NCBI GenBank assembly: GCA_958439425.1
Contig: CAUBVH010000009.1
Location: forward strand, 24,201-88,200
Reading direction: 5' to 3'
DNA from: an uncultured Collinsella sp.
GTDB lineage: Bacteria > Actinomycetota > Coriobacteriia > Coriobacteriales > Coriobacteriaceae
DNA length: 64,000 nt
Positions 1-7,668 of this stretch are shown here, one piece after another (within the stretch, counting starts at the first letter, position 1; the number at the start of each line of letters is the position of its first letter). The notes under the pieces are model-generated. The model was not told where the DNA came from. It saw only the letters and a program-made list of their open reading frames with translations, and searched no databases. A program made the translations under genes and the position numbers.

Positions 1-173
1 AGGACTCCACGATCGCCGACCTGGTCGTGGGCGTCAATGCCGGACAGATCAAGTCGGGCGCCCCGTGCCGCAGCGACCGTATCGCCAAGTACAATCAGCT
101 CATCCGCATCGAGGACGAGCTCGAGGGCAGCGCGCGCTACGCCGGTAAGACCGCGTTCTACAACATTCGCTAA
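1..173 (+). CDS. eno: Enolase, C-terminal end (partial)
   Basis: Only the last 56 codons and the TAA stop are present; the gene begins upstream of the window. The translation contains GQIKSGAPCRSDR and AKYNQLIRIEDEL, the conserved C-terminal segments of enolase, the glycolytic enzyme that converts 2-phosphoglycerate to phosphoenolpyruvate. A strong intrinsic terminator follows 72 bp downstream, so this is the end of its transcription unit. The identification rests on this short but highly conserved tail. Confidence 0.93.
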   Translation, partial: DSTIADLVVGVNAGQIKSGAPCRSDRIAKYNQLIRIEDELEGSARYAGKTAFYNIR

Positions 174-245
174 ACGGGCGAATTTGGCGAGGGGGAGGCT
201 GACTCGGTTCCGTCCCGCCTTGACTGGATGCTGCAAAGCGCCATG

Positions 246-277
246 GGCGCTGGGCCATACGGCTCAGCGCCTTTTTT
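246..277 (+). terminator. Intrinsic terminator of eno
   Basis: An 11-bp GC-rich stem (arms 246-256 and 261-271, one G-U pair) with a 4-nt loop is followed directly by six T residues. It separates eno from the next gene. Confidence 0.9.
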
Positions 278-368
278 ATGTCGAGCAAAGGCTGGCGAAG
301 GCGGTGCAGGCGCTCGTGCTATAACTAAAGGACTTAGCGCAAACAAACCTCAACCGCACAAGGCGCAC

Positions 369-1130
369 ATGGATCAGATTTACGACAACAGGTACTATTC
401 CGCCGGTTCGCGCGAGCCGTCGCCTCGCCGTGCGCGCACGGTGCAGCTCGGTGGGTCCGATTACGCCGGTGCCGACCGCTCCATGCAGCGACCGACAAGT
501 ACCTCGCGCCCCAATGCTCAATCAAATACCTTGGCAGATGGACCGGTGCGCCCGGTACGTTCGTCGCATGCGTCGCGTCCCTCGACTCAAGCACACGACA
601 AATCGAGTAGGCCCTCGAACCGTCTTTCGGGCTCGGACTTTATGCATTACGCCAACGACAACGCGGTGGTCAAGGCGATCTATGACTTTACGCATGGCTC
701 TCTGCGTCCGCTGTTTATCGGTATCGTGGTGGCTCTGGCGCTCGTGAGCCTGTATTTCCCCGTGCGCGACCTGTACGTGGCAAAACGCTCGAACGACATC
801 TTGGTCAAGCAGGTCGAGATTCGCCAGCAATACAATGATGAGCTGCAAAAAAGCGTCGACAAGCTGCTCTCGGAGGAGGGTATCAAGGACGCGGCGTCCG
901 AGGACCTGGGCCTGGTGATGCCCGGCGAGAAGAAGATTGACGTGCTAGGCTTGGACGACGATTCGGACTCGTCGTCGAGTAAAAAGTCCTCAAACGCCAA
1001 GAAGGCCAGCGAAGTGGCCAAGGAAATCGAAGAAGTCGGCAAGGACGCGCCGTGGTACATCCAGGCGCTCGACATGCTGTTTGGGTTTAACGGCGTCGAG
1101 GGTCAGACGGTCGTGTCCAACGGCAAATAG
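369..1130 (+). CDS. Septum formation initiator (FtsB/DivIC-like) protein
   Basis: This 253-residue protein has a long Ser/Arg/Pro-rich cytoplasmic N-terminus (about residues 1-110), one membrane segment (about 114-132, PLFIGIVVALALVSLYFPV) and a short coiled coil starting EIRQQYNDELQKSVDKLL. This is the layout of FtsB/DivIC proteins, which join FtsL and FtsQ/DivIB in the divisome. An acidic/Ser-rich linker (DDDSDSSSSKK) precedes the C-terminus. An upstream in-frame ATG at 228 lies inside the eno terminator region, so the ATG at 369 is preferred although its ribosome site is weak. It lies between eno and ppx/gppA, an order common in actinobacteria. Family assignment is by topology and context. 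Confidence 0.75.
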   Translation: MDQIYDNRYYSAGSREPSPRRARTVQLGGSDYAGADRSMQRPTSTSRPNAQSNTLADGPVRPVRSSHASRPSTQAHDKSSRPSNRLSGSDFMHYANDNAVVKAIYDFTHGSLRPLFIGIVVALALVSLYFPVRDLYVAKRSNDILVKQVEIRQQYNDELQKSVDKLLSEEGIKDAASEDLGLVMPGEKKIDVLGLDDDSDSSSSKKSSNAKKASEVAKEIEEVGKDAPWYIQALDMLFGFNGVEGQTVVSNGK

Positions 1131-1150
1131 CGCCCGGAGGGGAGCCCGCA

Positions 1151-2152
1151 ATGACAAATTGCAAACGCTATAAGGTGGCCGCGATCGACCTGGGAACGGT
1201 GTCGTCGCGACTGGTGTTGGCTCAGGTCGAGTGCGGAGCGATTGTGGAATCGTTCAAGCATACCGAGATTACCGACCTGGGCGAGGGCGTGGACGCGACG
1301 GGGCGCTTTTGCGAGGCGGCCGTTGAGCGCGTGCTCGCTGCGTGCCGCATGTTTGTGGACGAAGCCCGTACCTTTGGGGCCGCGTGCGTCTGCACCACCT
1401 GCACGAGTGCCGCGCGCGATGCGTCCAATGCCGCGCTGCTGCTGGACGGTCTGCACGATCTGGGGCTCGAACCGCAGGTGATTCCGGGCGAGGTCGAGGC
1501 GCGCCTGACATTTTTTGGCGTGGCGCACGACTTTGCCGGCGAGCGCATCATCGTCGCCGATTCGGGCGGCGGCTCCACGGAGCTCGCGACGGGCGTCTAT
1601 GCGCCTGAGCGCGGGGTCTTTGCGCTGGAGGGAACGCGCTCGCTGGACATCGGTTGCCGTCGCGTGACCGAGCGGTTTTTCTCGGCACTGCCGCCAGCGG
1701 ACAGTGAGCTTGCCGCCGCTGGCGCATGGGCATACGAGCAGTTTGCGGGCTACTTTGAGAGTCTGCCTGTCGACTTTGAGCGCGCCGAGCGCCTGGTCGC
1801 GGTAGGTGGTACCGTCACCACGCTCGTGGCACTCGTTCATGAACTGGAGCCGTATGATTCGAGCTTTGTGCACCTGCGCGAGCTTTCGCTGGAGCAGGTT
1901 TCGGCCGCTATCGAGCGCATGTCCGCGCTGGATGTTGCGGGCATTGCCGCTCTGCCGGGCGTGCAACCTAAGCGCGCAGGCGTGATCTTGGCAGGTGCCG
2001 TGGTAATTCGCGAGCTCATGCGAGCCGGCGGCTACGACACGCTTACCGTAAGCGAGAACAGCCTGCTCGCTGGCATGGCCACCACCATCAACGAGACCCT
2101 CGACGGCGAGCTACCCACCATCGGCTGGACCCCGAGCCTCAGCGCCCTCTAA
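1151..2152 (+). CDS. Ppx/GppA family phosphatase
   Basis: A 333-residue member of the ASKHA-fold exopolyphosphatase/guanosine pentaphosphatase family. Visible family motifs are the N-terminal phosphate loop AAIDLGTVSSRLVLAQ, the central ADSGGGSTEL loop and the VAVGGTVTTL segment. Members hydrolyse inorganic polyphosphate or convert pppGpp to ppGpp; the sequence alone does not say which. The length matches the short actinobacterial form that lacks a C-terminal HD domain. It starts 20 bp after the DivIC-like gene with a GGAGGGGAG ribosome site and is probably cotranscribed with it. Confidence 0.9.
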   Translation: MTNCKRYKVAAIDLGTVSSRLVLAQVECGAIVESFKHTEITDLGEGVDATGRFCEAAVERVLAACRMFVDEARTFGAACVCTTCTSAARDASNAALLLDGLHDLGLEPQVIPGEVEARLTFFGVAHDFAGERIIVADSGGGSTELATGVYAPERGVFALEGTRSLDIGCRRVTERFFSALPPADSELAAAGAWAYEQFAGYFESLPVDFERAERLVAVGGTVTTLVALVHELEPYDSSFVHLRELSLEQVSAAIERMSALDVAGIAALPGVQPKRAGVILAGAVVIRELMRAGGYDTLTVSENSLLAGMATTINETLDGELPTIGWTPSLSAL

Positions 2153-2186
2153 CTATTCCACCGCAACTTAGAGTCCCGCCGGCGTG

Positions 2187-2225
2187 AAAAAGAAACGAGC
2201 CCGCATCCCTTGGGGACACGGGCTC
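2187..2225 (-). terminator. Terminator of tRNA-Leu
   Basis: Read on the minus strand, a GAGCCCG...CGGGCTC stem (2197-2225) with additional internal pairing is followed by GTTTCTTTTTC. It lies just past the 3' end of the tRNA. Confidence 0.75.
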
Positions 2226-2237
2226 GAACGCTTCATA

Positions 2238-2322
2238 TGGTAGGGGCGGTGGGACTCGAACCCACAATCCTTGCGGCGAGAGATTTTAAGTCTCCTGCGT
2301 ATGCCAATTCCGCCACGCCCCC
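2238..2322 (-). tRNA. tRNA-Leu (anticodon TAA)
   Basis: The minus strand folds as a class II tRNA of 85 nt including an encoded CCA. The acceptor GGGGGCG pairs with CGCCCCT (one G-U), the anticodon arm reads GAGAC-TTAAAAT-CTC with anticodon TAA, a long variable arm follows, and the T arm GTGGGTTCGAGTCCCAC is intact. Discriminator base A is typical of tRNA-Leu. The gene decodes UUA, a rare codon in a GC-rich genome. I saw no duplicated 3' fragment of it elsewhere in the window, so there is no sign that it serves here as an integration site. Confidence 0.95.
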
Positions 2323-2353
2323 GTGAGACTAGAAGTCTAGCACAAGCCGTCCG

Positions 2354-2977
2354 TTACGCGTTGACGGCCATCGAGTGCTGACCCGACTTTTCCAAGTACT
2401 CGGTATACTTTGCCTCGTCGCCCTTGTTTTGGTACTGCAGGGCCAGCAGGTACTCCAAGCGGCAGCGCTTGACCGGGTCGTCGCCGACATCCTCGAGCAT
2501 GCGCTCCAGTTCGGGAATGTCGTTGTGGCGCTTGAGGATCATCGTGTCGTACATCAGCTGGCATTCGTGTGCGACCGCCTCGGCCTGACCGCCCTCAAAG
2601 CCCTTGATCTCGTGCAGCAGCTCCTTAGACTTTTTGCGGTCCTCCTGGCCAACGTAGTAGTTAAAGGCCTTGATCACCAGGTCGACGCGCTGCATCTTGG
2701 GCAGGTTGAGTCCCAGCAGCAGGTCGAACATCTCGCCGGCGCGCTCGTGGTCCTCGCGCAGCAGATAGGAGTTTAGACGCAGGTAGTCGCGGTTGTAGCG
2801 CGGGTACAGCATGCTGGTGAGTTTGCCGTCGAGCAAACGATCGAACTCGGCCCACTGTTTGGCGGCCATCAACTGTTGCAGGCGTTTAAACGTAGTGCGT
2901 TTTTTGACGCTAAAGAACACCGATACGGCGATACAGATGATAACGACGGCGGTCCAGAGTGTGCGGGAATCGGGCAT
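2354..2977 (-). CDS. Membrane-anchored helical-repeat protein, unknown function
   Basis: This 207-residue protein has one N-terminal membrane segment (about residues 7-25, LWTAVVIICIAVSVFFSV) followed by an entirely helical soluble domain. The spacing of aromatic and Ala/Leu positions in NSYLLREDHERAGEMFDLLL and LLALQYQNKGDEAKYTEYL looks like TPR helices. An AAGGATCC ribosome site precedes the ATG. The gene stands alone between tRNA-Leu and a divergent PTS gene. A protein-protein scaffold at the inner membrane is plausible, but no function can be assigned. Confidence 0.7.
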   Translation of the reverse strand: MPDSRTLWTAVVIICIAVSVFFSVKKRTTFKRLQQLMAAKQWAEFDRLLDGKLTSMLYPRYNRDYLRLNSYLLREDHERAGEMFDLLLGLNLPKMQRVDLVIKAFNYYVGQEDRKKSKELLHEIKGFEGGQAEAVAHECQLMYDTMILKRHNDIPELERMLEDVGDDPVKRCRLEYLLALQYQNKGDEAKYTEYLEKSGQHSMAVNA

Positions 2978-3140
2978 GTTAGGATCCTTAGTCGCTCATA
3001 AAGCGAGCGGTATGACAACACGTACTAGATGTATTATACGCAGCGCACAAGCAAACTGGCATAAAAGCTCATCGAGGCTGAGTGCCATCGCTCGCTGCGG
3101 TACACTTACCTAAAGTAAACCATGAAGGGAGACATTACCT

Positions 3141-3428
3141 ATGAAGAAGATTGTTTTGGCTTGCGGTGCTGGCGCTGCTACTTCCACGCTCGTTGCCCAG
3201 AAGGTCGCCACCATGCTCGACGCCAACGGTTACGCCGACAAGTACGAGATCGTGCAGTGCGCCATCTCCGAGGCCAAGGACGTTTGCGACGAGGGCGCCG
3301 ATCTGCTGATCGCCACCACCGTTGCCCCCGAGGGCCTTACCTGCCCGTACGTGAGCGGCGTGCCCTTCATGACCGGCATGAACCGCGTCGCTGCCGAGAA
3401 GGCCGTTCTTGACGTCATGGCTCAGTAG
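3141..3428 (+). CDS. PTS system IIB component, galactitol-like, orphan
   Basis: A 95-residue single-domain PTS IIB protein. It begins MKKIVLACGAGAATSTLVAQ, where Cys8 in the C-G-A-G-x-x-T-S loop is the expected phosphorylation site receiving phosphate from IIA. The fold and length match the GatB/lactose-cellobiose IIB superfamily. No IIA, IIC or sugar-metabolism gene lies beside it, so it either serves a transporter encoded elsewhere or has a regulatory role. An AAGGGAG ribosome site precedes the ATG. A VOC protein gene follows after 11 bp, suggesting a two-gene operon. Confidence 0.85.
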   Translation: MKKIVLACGAGAATSTLVAQKVATMLDANGYADKYEIVQCAISEAKDVCDEGADLLIATTVAPEGLTCPYVSGVPFMTGMNRVAAEKAVLDVMAQ

Positions 3429-3439
3429 GCGCTGACTGC

Positions 3440-3814
3440 ATGAGTGAGCAGAACGCCAATCCGGTCGAGCTCTTTGGCATGCGCGTTGCCCATGTGGGCA
3501 TTAACGCCACCGACCCGGCAGACGCCCTGGAGATCGCGGAGCTGTTCTCGACGATGATGGGTCTGCCCGTTATCGAGACCCCGGTTTCGTACTTTAACGA
3601 TTCGCTGGTCGAGGTCATGAAGCAGAATGGTCGTGGCACCAAGGGCCACATCGGCTTTGCCGTCAACGACATTGATGCGGCCGAGAAGTGGTTTGCCGAG
3701 CGCGGGCTCGAGGTCAACGAAGAGTCGCGCGCGCTGCTGCCCGACGGTAGCACCAGGCTCGTGTACTTTAAGCGCGAGTTCGCCGGTTTCGCCGTGCATC
3801 TGTGCCGCGAGTAG
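3440..3814 (+). CDS. VOC (glyoxalase/bleomycin-resistance fold) protein
   Basis: A 124-residue single VOC domain made of two beta-alpha-beta-beta-beta units. The first begins MRVAHVGINATDP and the second GHIGFAVNDIDAAEKWFAERG, ending FKREFAGFAVHLCRE. Possible metal ligands are the His residues in AHVGI and KGHIGF and terminal acidic residues. Similar small VOC domains accompany or are fused to 2-keto-3-deoxy-phosphogluconate aldolases in Firmicutes, so a role in sugar-acid metabolism with the preceding PTS protein is possible but unproven. The gene ends just before a bidirectional terminator. Confidence 0.75.
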   Translation: MSEQNANPVELFGMRVAHVGINATDPADALEIAELFSTMMGLPVIETPVSYFNDSLVEVMKQNGRGTKGHIGFAVNDIDAAEKWFAERGLEVNEESRALLPDGSTRLVYFKREFAGFAVHLCRE

Positions 3815-3838
3815 CGCACAAGCTGCCATAGCTAGCAA

Positions 3839-3870
3839 AAAGGGATAGGGCCGTGTGGCCCTATCCCTTT
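3839..3870. terminator. Bidirectional intrinsic terminator
   Basis: A near-perfect 14-bp stem (arms 3839-3852 and 3857-3870, loop GTGT) has A residues on its left and T residues on its right. It can stop transcription of the VOC gene from the left and of the two-component genes from the right. Confidence 0.9.
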
Positions 3871-3889
3871 ATTTATGCCGAGGGGCTTC

Positions 3890-5185
3890 CTAGCGCGGCA
3901 GGCGAATCGTAAAGCGGCTGCCGACGCCCTCGACTGAGGTCACGCCAATGACGCCGCCATGGCTATCGACGATCCACTTGGCAATGGCAAGCCCCAGACC
4001 CGAGCCCTGTGCGCCGGCATCGCGTGCATTGTCGGCGCGGTAGAACCGTTCAAACGCGTGAGCTGCGGATTCCTGGTTCATGCCGATGCCCTCGTCCTCA
4101 ACGCTTATGTCGATCGTGCCCGCGCCCGCATCCGGCGCTACGCCAAATGTGACGGTCGTTCCCGCATCCGAGTACTTGGCGGCGTTTTGCACGATCACGC
4201 GCAGAGCCTGCTTCACGAGCGCCACGTCGACGGGCGCGTCGCAGCGCGGGTCGCTGACAAGCGCAGCGTCAAAGGCCAGCCGATACGTGTGCTCGGTATC
4301 GATCATCTGCGATTCCTCGCATACCTCGTCGACCAGTGCGGCAAGGTTGGTATTTGCGCGCCGCAGGACCGTGCGCCCGGCATCGCCGCGCGCCAAAAAC
4401 AGCAGCTGCTCCACGAGCTCTTGCATGTGCTCGCTTTCGGCCTTGAGGGACGCGATAGATTCTGCCAGCACGTCCGGGTCGTCTTTGCCCCAGCGATCGA
4501 GCATGTTTACGTAGCCCTGAATCACCGCGATGGGCGTGCGCAGCTCGTGGCTCGCATCGTTGACAAAGCGCATTTGCTGCAGTTTGGCCTCTTGCATCTG
4601 GCGCAGTAGGCGGTTGAGTGCAACCTCGATGCTTGCCAGGTCGGCGTCGCCGGTAGTGACGCTCGGCGAGTCGACGCTTGCGCGCTCGATGGCCTGCTCC
4701 AGTGTTTCCATCTTGCCGCCGGAGAGCTGCATACGGCCGAGCTCGTCCACGCGCAAGGCCAGGTCGTTGAGCGGTGCCATGGTGCGGCGCACGCGACGGG
4801 CGCCGCCGAGCATGTCGAGCACGCTGATGACCTGCCAACCCACAACGACAAGGTAGAGAGGCCATAGCGTGACGAGGTCCTGCGCGAGGGGGAAAGTCTT
4901 GGTGGTACGCGCAAGCTCGACGGTATAGGTGAGCGTTGTCAGGTCCCAGCCGCGCGCGGGCGTCAGCGACATGCTGCGAACGGTGGCGCTGGGGATCCAT
5001 CCTGCGGTAAACGCGCCGTTGGGCAGCGTCCGGTTGTATCCATAGACGAGGATCGCCACCGCAATAACCAACAGCAACAGATCGAGCCAGACGTAGCTCA
5101 TCAGGCGGCGCCACATATAGCTCCAGTTGATGGCGCGGGCGATGGAGGTGACGCGCTTGGCCTCGGCATTACGCGCGGCAGACAT
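3890..5185 (-). CDS. Sensor histidine kinase
   Basis: A 431-residue membrane kinase. Two membrane segments (about residues 31-50 and 105-122) enclose a short extracytoplasmic loop of about 50 residues. The dimerization/phosphoacceptor helix carries DASHELRTPIAVIQGY with His213. The ATPase domain shows the N box (VQNAAKYS), G1 (VEDEGIGM) and G2 (GSGLGLAIAKWIV). It belongs to the HisKA family paired with OmpR-type regulators. Its start overlaps the end of the regulator gene by 17 bp, so the two are translationally coupled. The signal sensed is unknown. Confidence 0.92.
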   Translation of the reverse strand: MSAARNAEAKRVTSIARAINWSYMWRRLMSYVWLDLLLLVIAVAILVYGYNRTLPNGAFTAGWIPSATVRSMSLTPARGWDLTTLTYTVELARTTKTFPLAQDLVTLWPLYLVVVGWQVISVLDMLGGARRVRRTMAPLNDLALRVDELGRMQLSGGKMETLEQAIERASVDSPSVTTGDADLASIEVALNRLLRQMQEAKLQQMRFVNDASHELRTPIAVIQGYVNMLDRWGKDDPDVLAESIASLKAESEHMQELVEQLLFLARGDAGRTVLRRANTNLAALVDEVCEESQMIDTEHTYRLAFDAALVSDPRCDAPVDVALVKQALRVIVQNAAKYSDAGTTVTFGVAPDAGAGTIDISVEDEGIGMNQESAAHAFERFYRADNARDAGAQGSGLGLAIAKWIVDSHGGVIGVTSVEGVGSRFTIRLPR

Positions 5186-5954
5186 AGCCCACCCCGCGCA
5201 CGGTCTGGATGATGCGGGCGCCGCCGGCGTCTTCGATCTTGGCGCGCAGGTGCGCGATGTGCACGTCGACGTTGTTGGTGTCGCCTACGTATTCGTAGCC
5301 CAGCGCCTCGTGCGCGATGCGCTCGCGCGTGAGCACGGTGCCGGCATGCGCCATAAGCAGGGCGAGGACGTCGAACTCGCGGGCCGTGAGCGCGATGGGC
5401 GAGCCGCCGACCGTGACTTCGCGGCGGTCGGGGTCGAGCGCAACCGAGTCAACGGTAAGCGCGGCGTGGGAGGGCGTGGCAGCGGTCTGGGTCGTGTCGG
5501 TTGCCGGGGACATTGTGGCGATACCGGCGCCCGCGCCGCCTGCCGCGCCCGCCCCAGTACCGGCGCCGCCAACGCCCGAAGCCGCCCGCACGGCCTCCGA
5601 GCGCTTCAGTGCCACGCGGATCCGTGCGAACAGCTCCTCAATCGCAAATGGCTTGGTCAGGTAATCGTCAGCACCGGCGTCAAGCCCTGCCACCTTGTCC
5701 ATCACGGCATCGCGCGCGGTGACCATGATCACCGGCACGTCCTTGTGCTTGCGGACACGACGCAGCACCTCCATGCCGTTGAGCTGCGGCAGCAGCACAT
5801 CGAGCAGAATCAGATCGTAGTCGCGCTCCAGCGCTAGGTCAACGGCGGTGCGGCCATCGGCGGCGTGCTCCACCTGGTAGCCCTCGTGCTCCAGCTCGAG
5901 CGTCACAAAGCGGGCGATTTTCTCCTCGTCCTCTACGATCAGGATCCGTGCCAT
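5169..5954 (-). CDS. OmpR-family response regulator with long linker
   Basis: A 261-residue regulator counted from the second ATG (MARILIVEDEE), which has a GGGGG ribosome site; an in-frame ATG four codons earlier lacks one. The receiver domain has the acidic pair in VEDEE, phosphoacceptor Asp52 in LILLDVLLP, and the K in LTKPF. The C-terminal winged helix contains LTAREFDVLALLMAHAG and TVRGVGYV. Between the domains is an unusual, low-complexity linker of some 45 residues rich in Gly, Ala and Thr (about residues 127-170). It is the partner of the overlapping kinase gene. Confidence 0.93.
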   Translation of the reverse strand: MARILIVEDEEKIARFVTLELEHEGYQVEHAADGRTAVDLALERDYDLILLDVLLPQLNGMEVLRRVRKHKDVPVIMVTARDAVMDKVAGLDAGADDYLTKPFAIEELFARIRVALKRSEAVRAASGVGGAGTGAGAAGGAGAGIATMSPATDTTQTAATPSHAALTVDSVALDPDRREVTVGGSPIALTAREFDVLALLMAHAGTVLTRERIAHEALGYEYVGDTNNVDVHIAHLRAKIEDAGGARIIQTVRGVGYVCRA

Positions 5955-5972
5955 GCGTGCCCCCATCTGCGA

Positions 5973-6515
5973 TTACTTGTCGTCGTTCAGATTTTGCTTG
6001 ATGTCGTCCGCGGCATTGGCAGCGCTGTCCATCAGGTTGTTGATGCTGCCGGGCACGTCGCCGTCGCTATCGATGCGGTAGCGCATGCCAAAGAACAGGC
6101 CAAGCAGCATCAGCCATATCGTGGCGCCCCAGGCAAACAGGGCGACGATGGGAATCAGGATGGGGATGTTGAGGATGATCGCGTCGCGGCGCGTGGCGAT
6201 AAACTTGGTGTCCAGGCTCAGACGGAAGAGCTTTTTGAGGTACTCCCACACGCCGTCCATCTTCTTGGAGAAGTCGGTCTTTTCGCTCGACTTTTCGTAG
6301 GCGACCTGCGCGGCGACCATCTCGGCCGAGGGCTCGTCGGCCGGCGCGGACTCGGTGGCGGCGTGCGCCGACGTGGTCTGGGTCTTGCCCTGCGACTCGA
6401 GCCAAATGATGGCGTCCAGAACGTTGCCGTCGGAGGCGTCGAGCGCGGCCTTGGCATCGGTATAGCTCACGTTGCACTTGGTGCGGATAGTTTCAACTTT
6501 TTCGAGGTCGTCCAT
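5973..6515 (-). CDS. DUF4342 protein with N-terminal UBA-like domain
   Basis: This 180-residue protein starts with a three-helix UBA/TS-N-like domain (about residues 1-45), of the kind found at the N-terminus of EF-Ts. A Pro/Ala/Glu-rich linker follows, then a DUF4342-type segment (EYLKKLFRLSLDTKFIA) and a hydrophobic stretch (about residues 130-155) that probably spans or dips into the membrane. DUF4342 proteins are common in Gram-positive anaerobes and have no established function. The gene lies 18 bp before the response regulator on the same strand and may share its transcript. Confidence 0.8.
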   Translation of the reverse strand: MDDLEKVETIRTKCNVSYTDAKAALDASDGNVLDAIIWLESQGKTQTTSAHAATESAPADEPSAEMVAAQVAYEKSSEKTDFSKKMDGVWEYLKKLFRLSLDTKFIATRRDAIILNIPILIPIVALFAWGATIWLMLLGLFFGMRYRIDSDGDVPGSINNLMDSAANAADDIKQNLNDDK

Positions 6516-6729
6516 GACCTTTCCTTTCGTTCGATGGGCGCGACGCCGGGCGATCTGCCCGGGCGCGAGCGTTGCGTTCGGCGGCCTGCGTTGCGTGGCG
6601 CCGCCCCGCCCTTGGTCGAACTCTATAGTGCAGGTTATAGATTAAGCGATTCTTGAGCCAAGATTAATGTTGGATGAGTTTTTGGGTGGCAGTGAGGAAG
6701 GGAGAGGTGCCCTTCTAGGTGGCTAGCAG

Positions 6730-6911
6730 CGAGGTCTAATACTTTTCCGAGAAGTGAACGAGCTAAATCGGACCCCCGAAGCATCGACACTTTGAGCGTG
6801 TCGTTTCCTGCGGTTTCGATACTGGAATCCTGCGATTTTGCCGATGAAAAATGCGGATGCTTCAGGGGTCCAAAAACAGACGTTCACTCCGCGGAAAAGT
6901 ATTAGACCTCG
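6730..6911. mobile_element. MITE-like element with nested inverted repeats
   Basis: The 514-bp gap between the DUF4342 gene and abiEi contains a 182-bp unit bounded by 31-bp inverted repeats (6730-6760 and 6881-6911, two mismatches); each end begins CGAGGTCTAATACTTTTCCG read inward. A second inverted pair lies inside (6770-6785 and 6856-6871, one mismatch), and a small hairpin CGACAC/GTGTCG lies at the centre. There is no convincing coding sequence and no clear target-site duplication. A minus-strand open frame runs through it but follows the palindrome and is not credible. The rest of the gap (6516-6729) shows nothing recognisable. Confidence 0.7.
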
Positions 6912-6994
6912 ATAGCGGGAGATGGGGTGCCGATAGCAAGCTGGGGCCAGAAATGGGATAAGCAAGACGTACGGATCGCATGAATCAAAATCAC

Positions 6995-7029
6995 GTTGCA
7001 AAAGTATGAAAATATCCTACAATTGCAAC
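6995..7029 (+). promoter_or_regulatory. abiE promoter with overlapping inverted-repeat operator
   Basis: A sigma-A-type promoter is visible: TTGCAA at 6996-7001, a 16-bp spacer and TACAAT at 7018-7023. Perfect 7-bp inverted arms GTTGCAA (6995-7001) and TTGCAAC (7023-7029) bracket it and overlap both elements. The expected transcription start coincides with the ATG at 7030, so the mRNA should be leaderless. AbiEi antitoxins repress their own promoters by binding inverted repeats, which fits this arrangement. Confidence 0.7.
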
Positions 7030-7653
7030 ATGAAGTACTTTAGCAACATAACGGCGATAAGCGAGCTTTCCGAGAGCGAGGGCGTGTTTACCACAGCCCA
7101 GGCGGCTCGCATGGGCATCTCTCGAGATGCGCTGGCACATTCATGCCGCGCAGGGCGTCTTGAACGGATATGCCACGGCGCCTACCGGATGTCCGGAACG
7201 CAGCGCCGGGACACCGACGAGCTCAACGCTTTTTGGAAGCTCACCAGTCCCTCCCTTTGCGCGTGGGAGAGAAAGCGCCAGTGGGATGGCATCGCCGTGA
7301 GCGGTACGACTGCGGCGAATCTGCAGCAAATGGGCGATTTCTATCTGTCCCCCTACAGGATGACCGCGCCCACGCGTATCAATACAAGAAACGAATCCCT
7401 TTCTTTTGTAAAGCGCGAGATTGCTGAGCGGGACATCGTTTGGCTCGACGGCCTGCCGGTAACTAAACCCGAGCGCACGCTTGTCGATCTTTGCCTCGAT
7501 TGCGAGGATCCCTCATTAATTATCGATGCCTATCACGACGCGCTTGGACGTGGACTCGATATACAACGGCTGAAGGATCTTGTAGAAGAGAACTCTAAAA
7601 CCGCCAAACGACGCGAGCTGATGGCGCCTTTGCTGATGGTACTGAACGGGTAA
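7030..7653 (+). CDS. abiEi: Type IV toxin-antitoxin antitoxin, AbiEi family
   Basis: A 207-residue antitoxin. The N-terminal winged helix (VFTTAQAARMGISRDALAHS, then LERICHGAYRM) is the DNA-binding domain typical of AbiEi. The C-terminal half contains VSGTTAANLQQMG and GLPVTKPERTLVDLC, the conserved antitoxin core. An ATG at 7006 lies inside the promoter spacer and is rejected; the ATG at 7030 sits just after the -10 box. It precedes the toxin gene by 15 bp. In known AbiE systems the antitoxin neutralises the toxin without direct binding and autoregulates the operon. Confidence 0.88.
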   Translation: MKYFSNITAISELSESEGVFTTAQAARMGISRDALAHSCRAGRLERICHGAYRMSGTQRRDTDELNAFWKLTSPSLCAWERKRQWDGIAVSGTTAANLQQMGDFYLSPYRMTAPTRINTRNESLSFVKREIAERDIVWLDGLPVTKPERTLVDLCLDCEDPSLIIDAYHDALGRGLDIQRLKDLVEENSKTAKRRELMAPLLMVLNG

Positions 7654-7668
7654 TGCGAAACGGAGGAC

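Noticed and set aside
2238..2322. tRNA-Leu as the attachment site of the island
   Set aside because: No integrase and no duplicated tRNA 3' end were found in the window, and the accessory genes begin more than 4 kb away.
6723..7001. A 92-codon minus-strand open frame across the MITE-like element
   Set aside because: It follows the palindrome, has no ribosome site and its reading depends on the repeat arms; better explained as non-coding.
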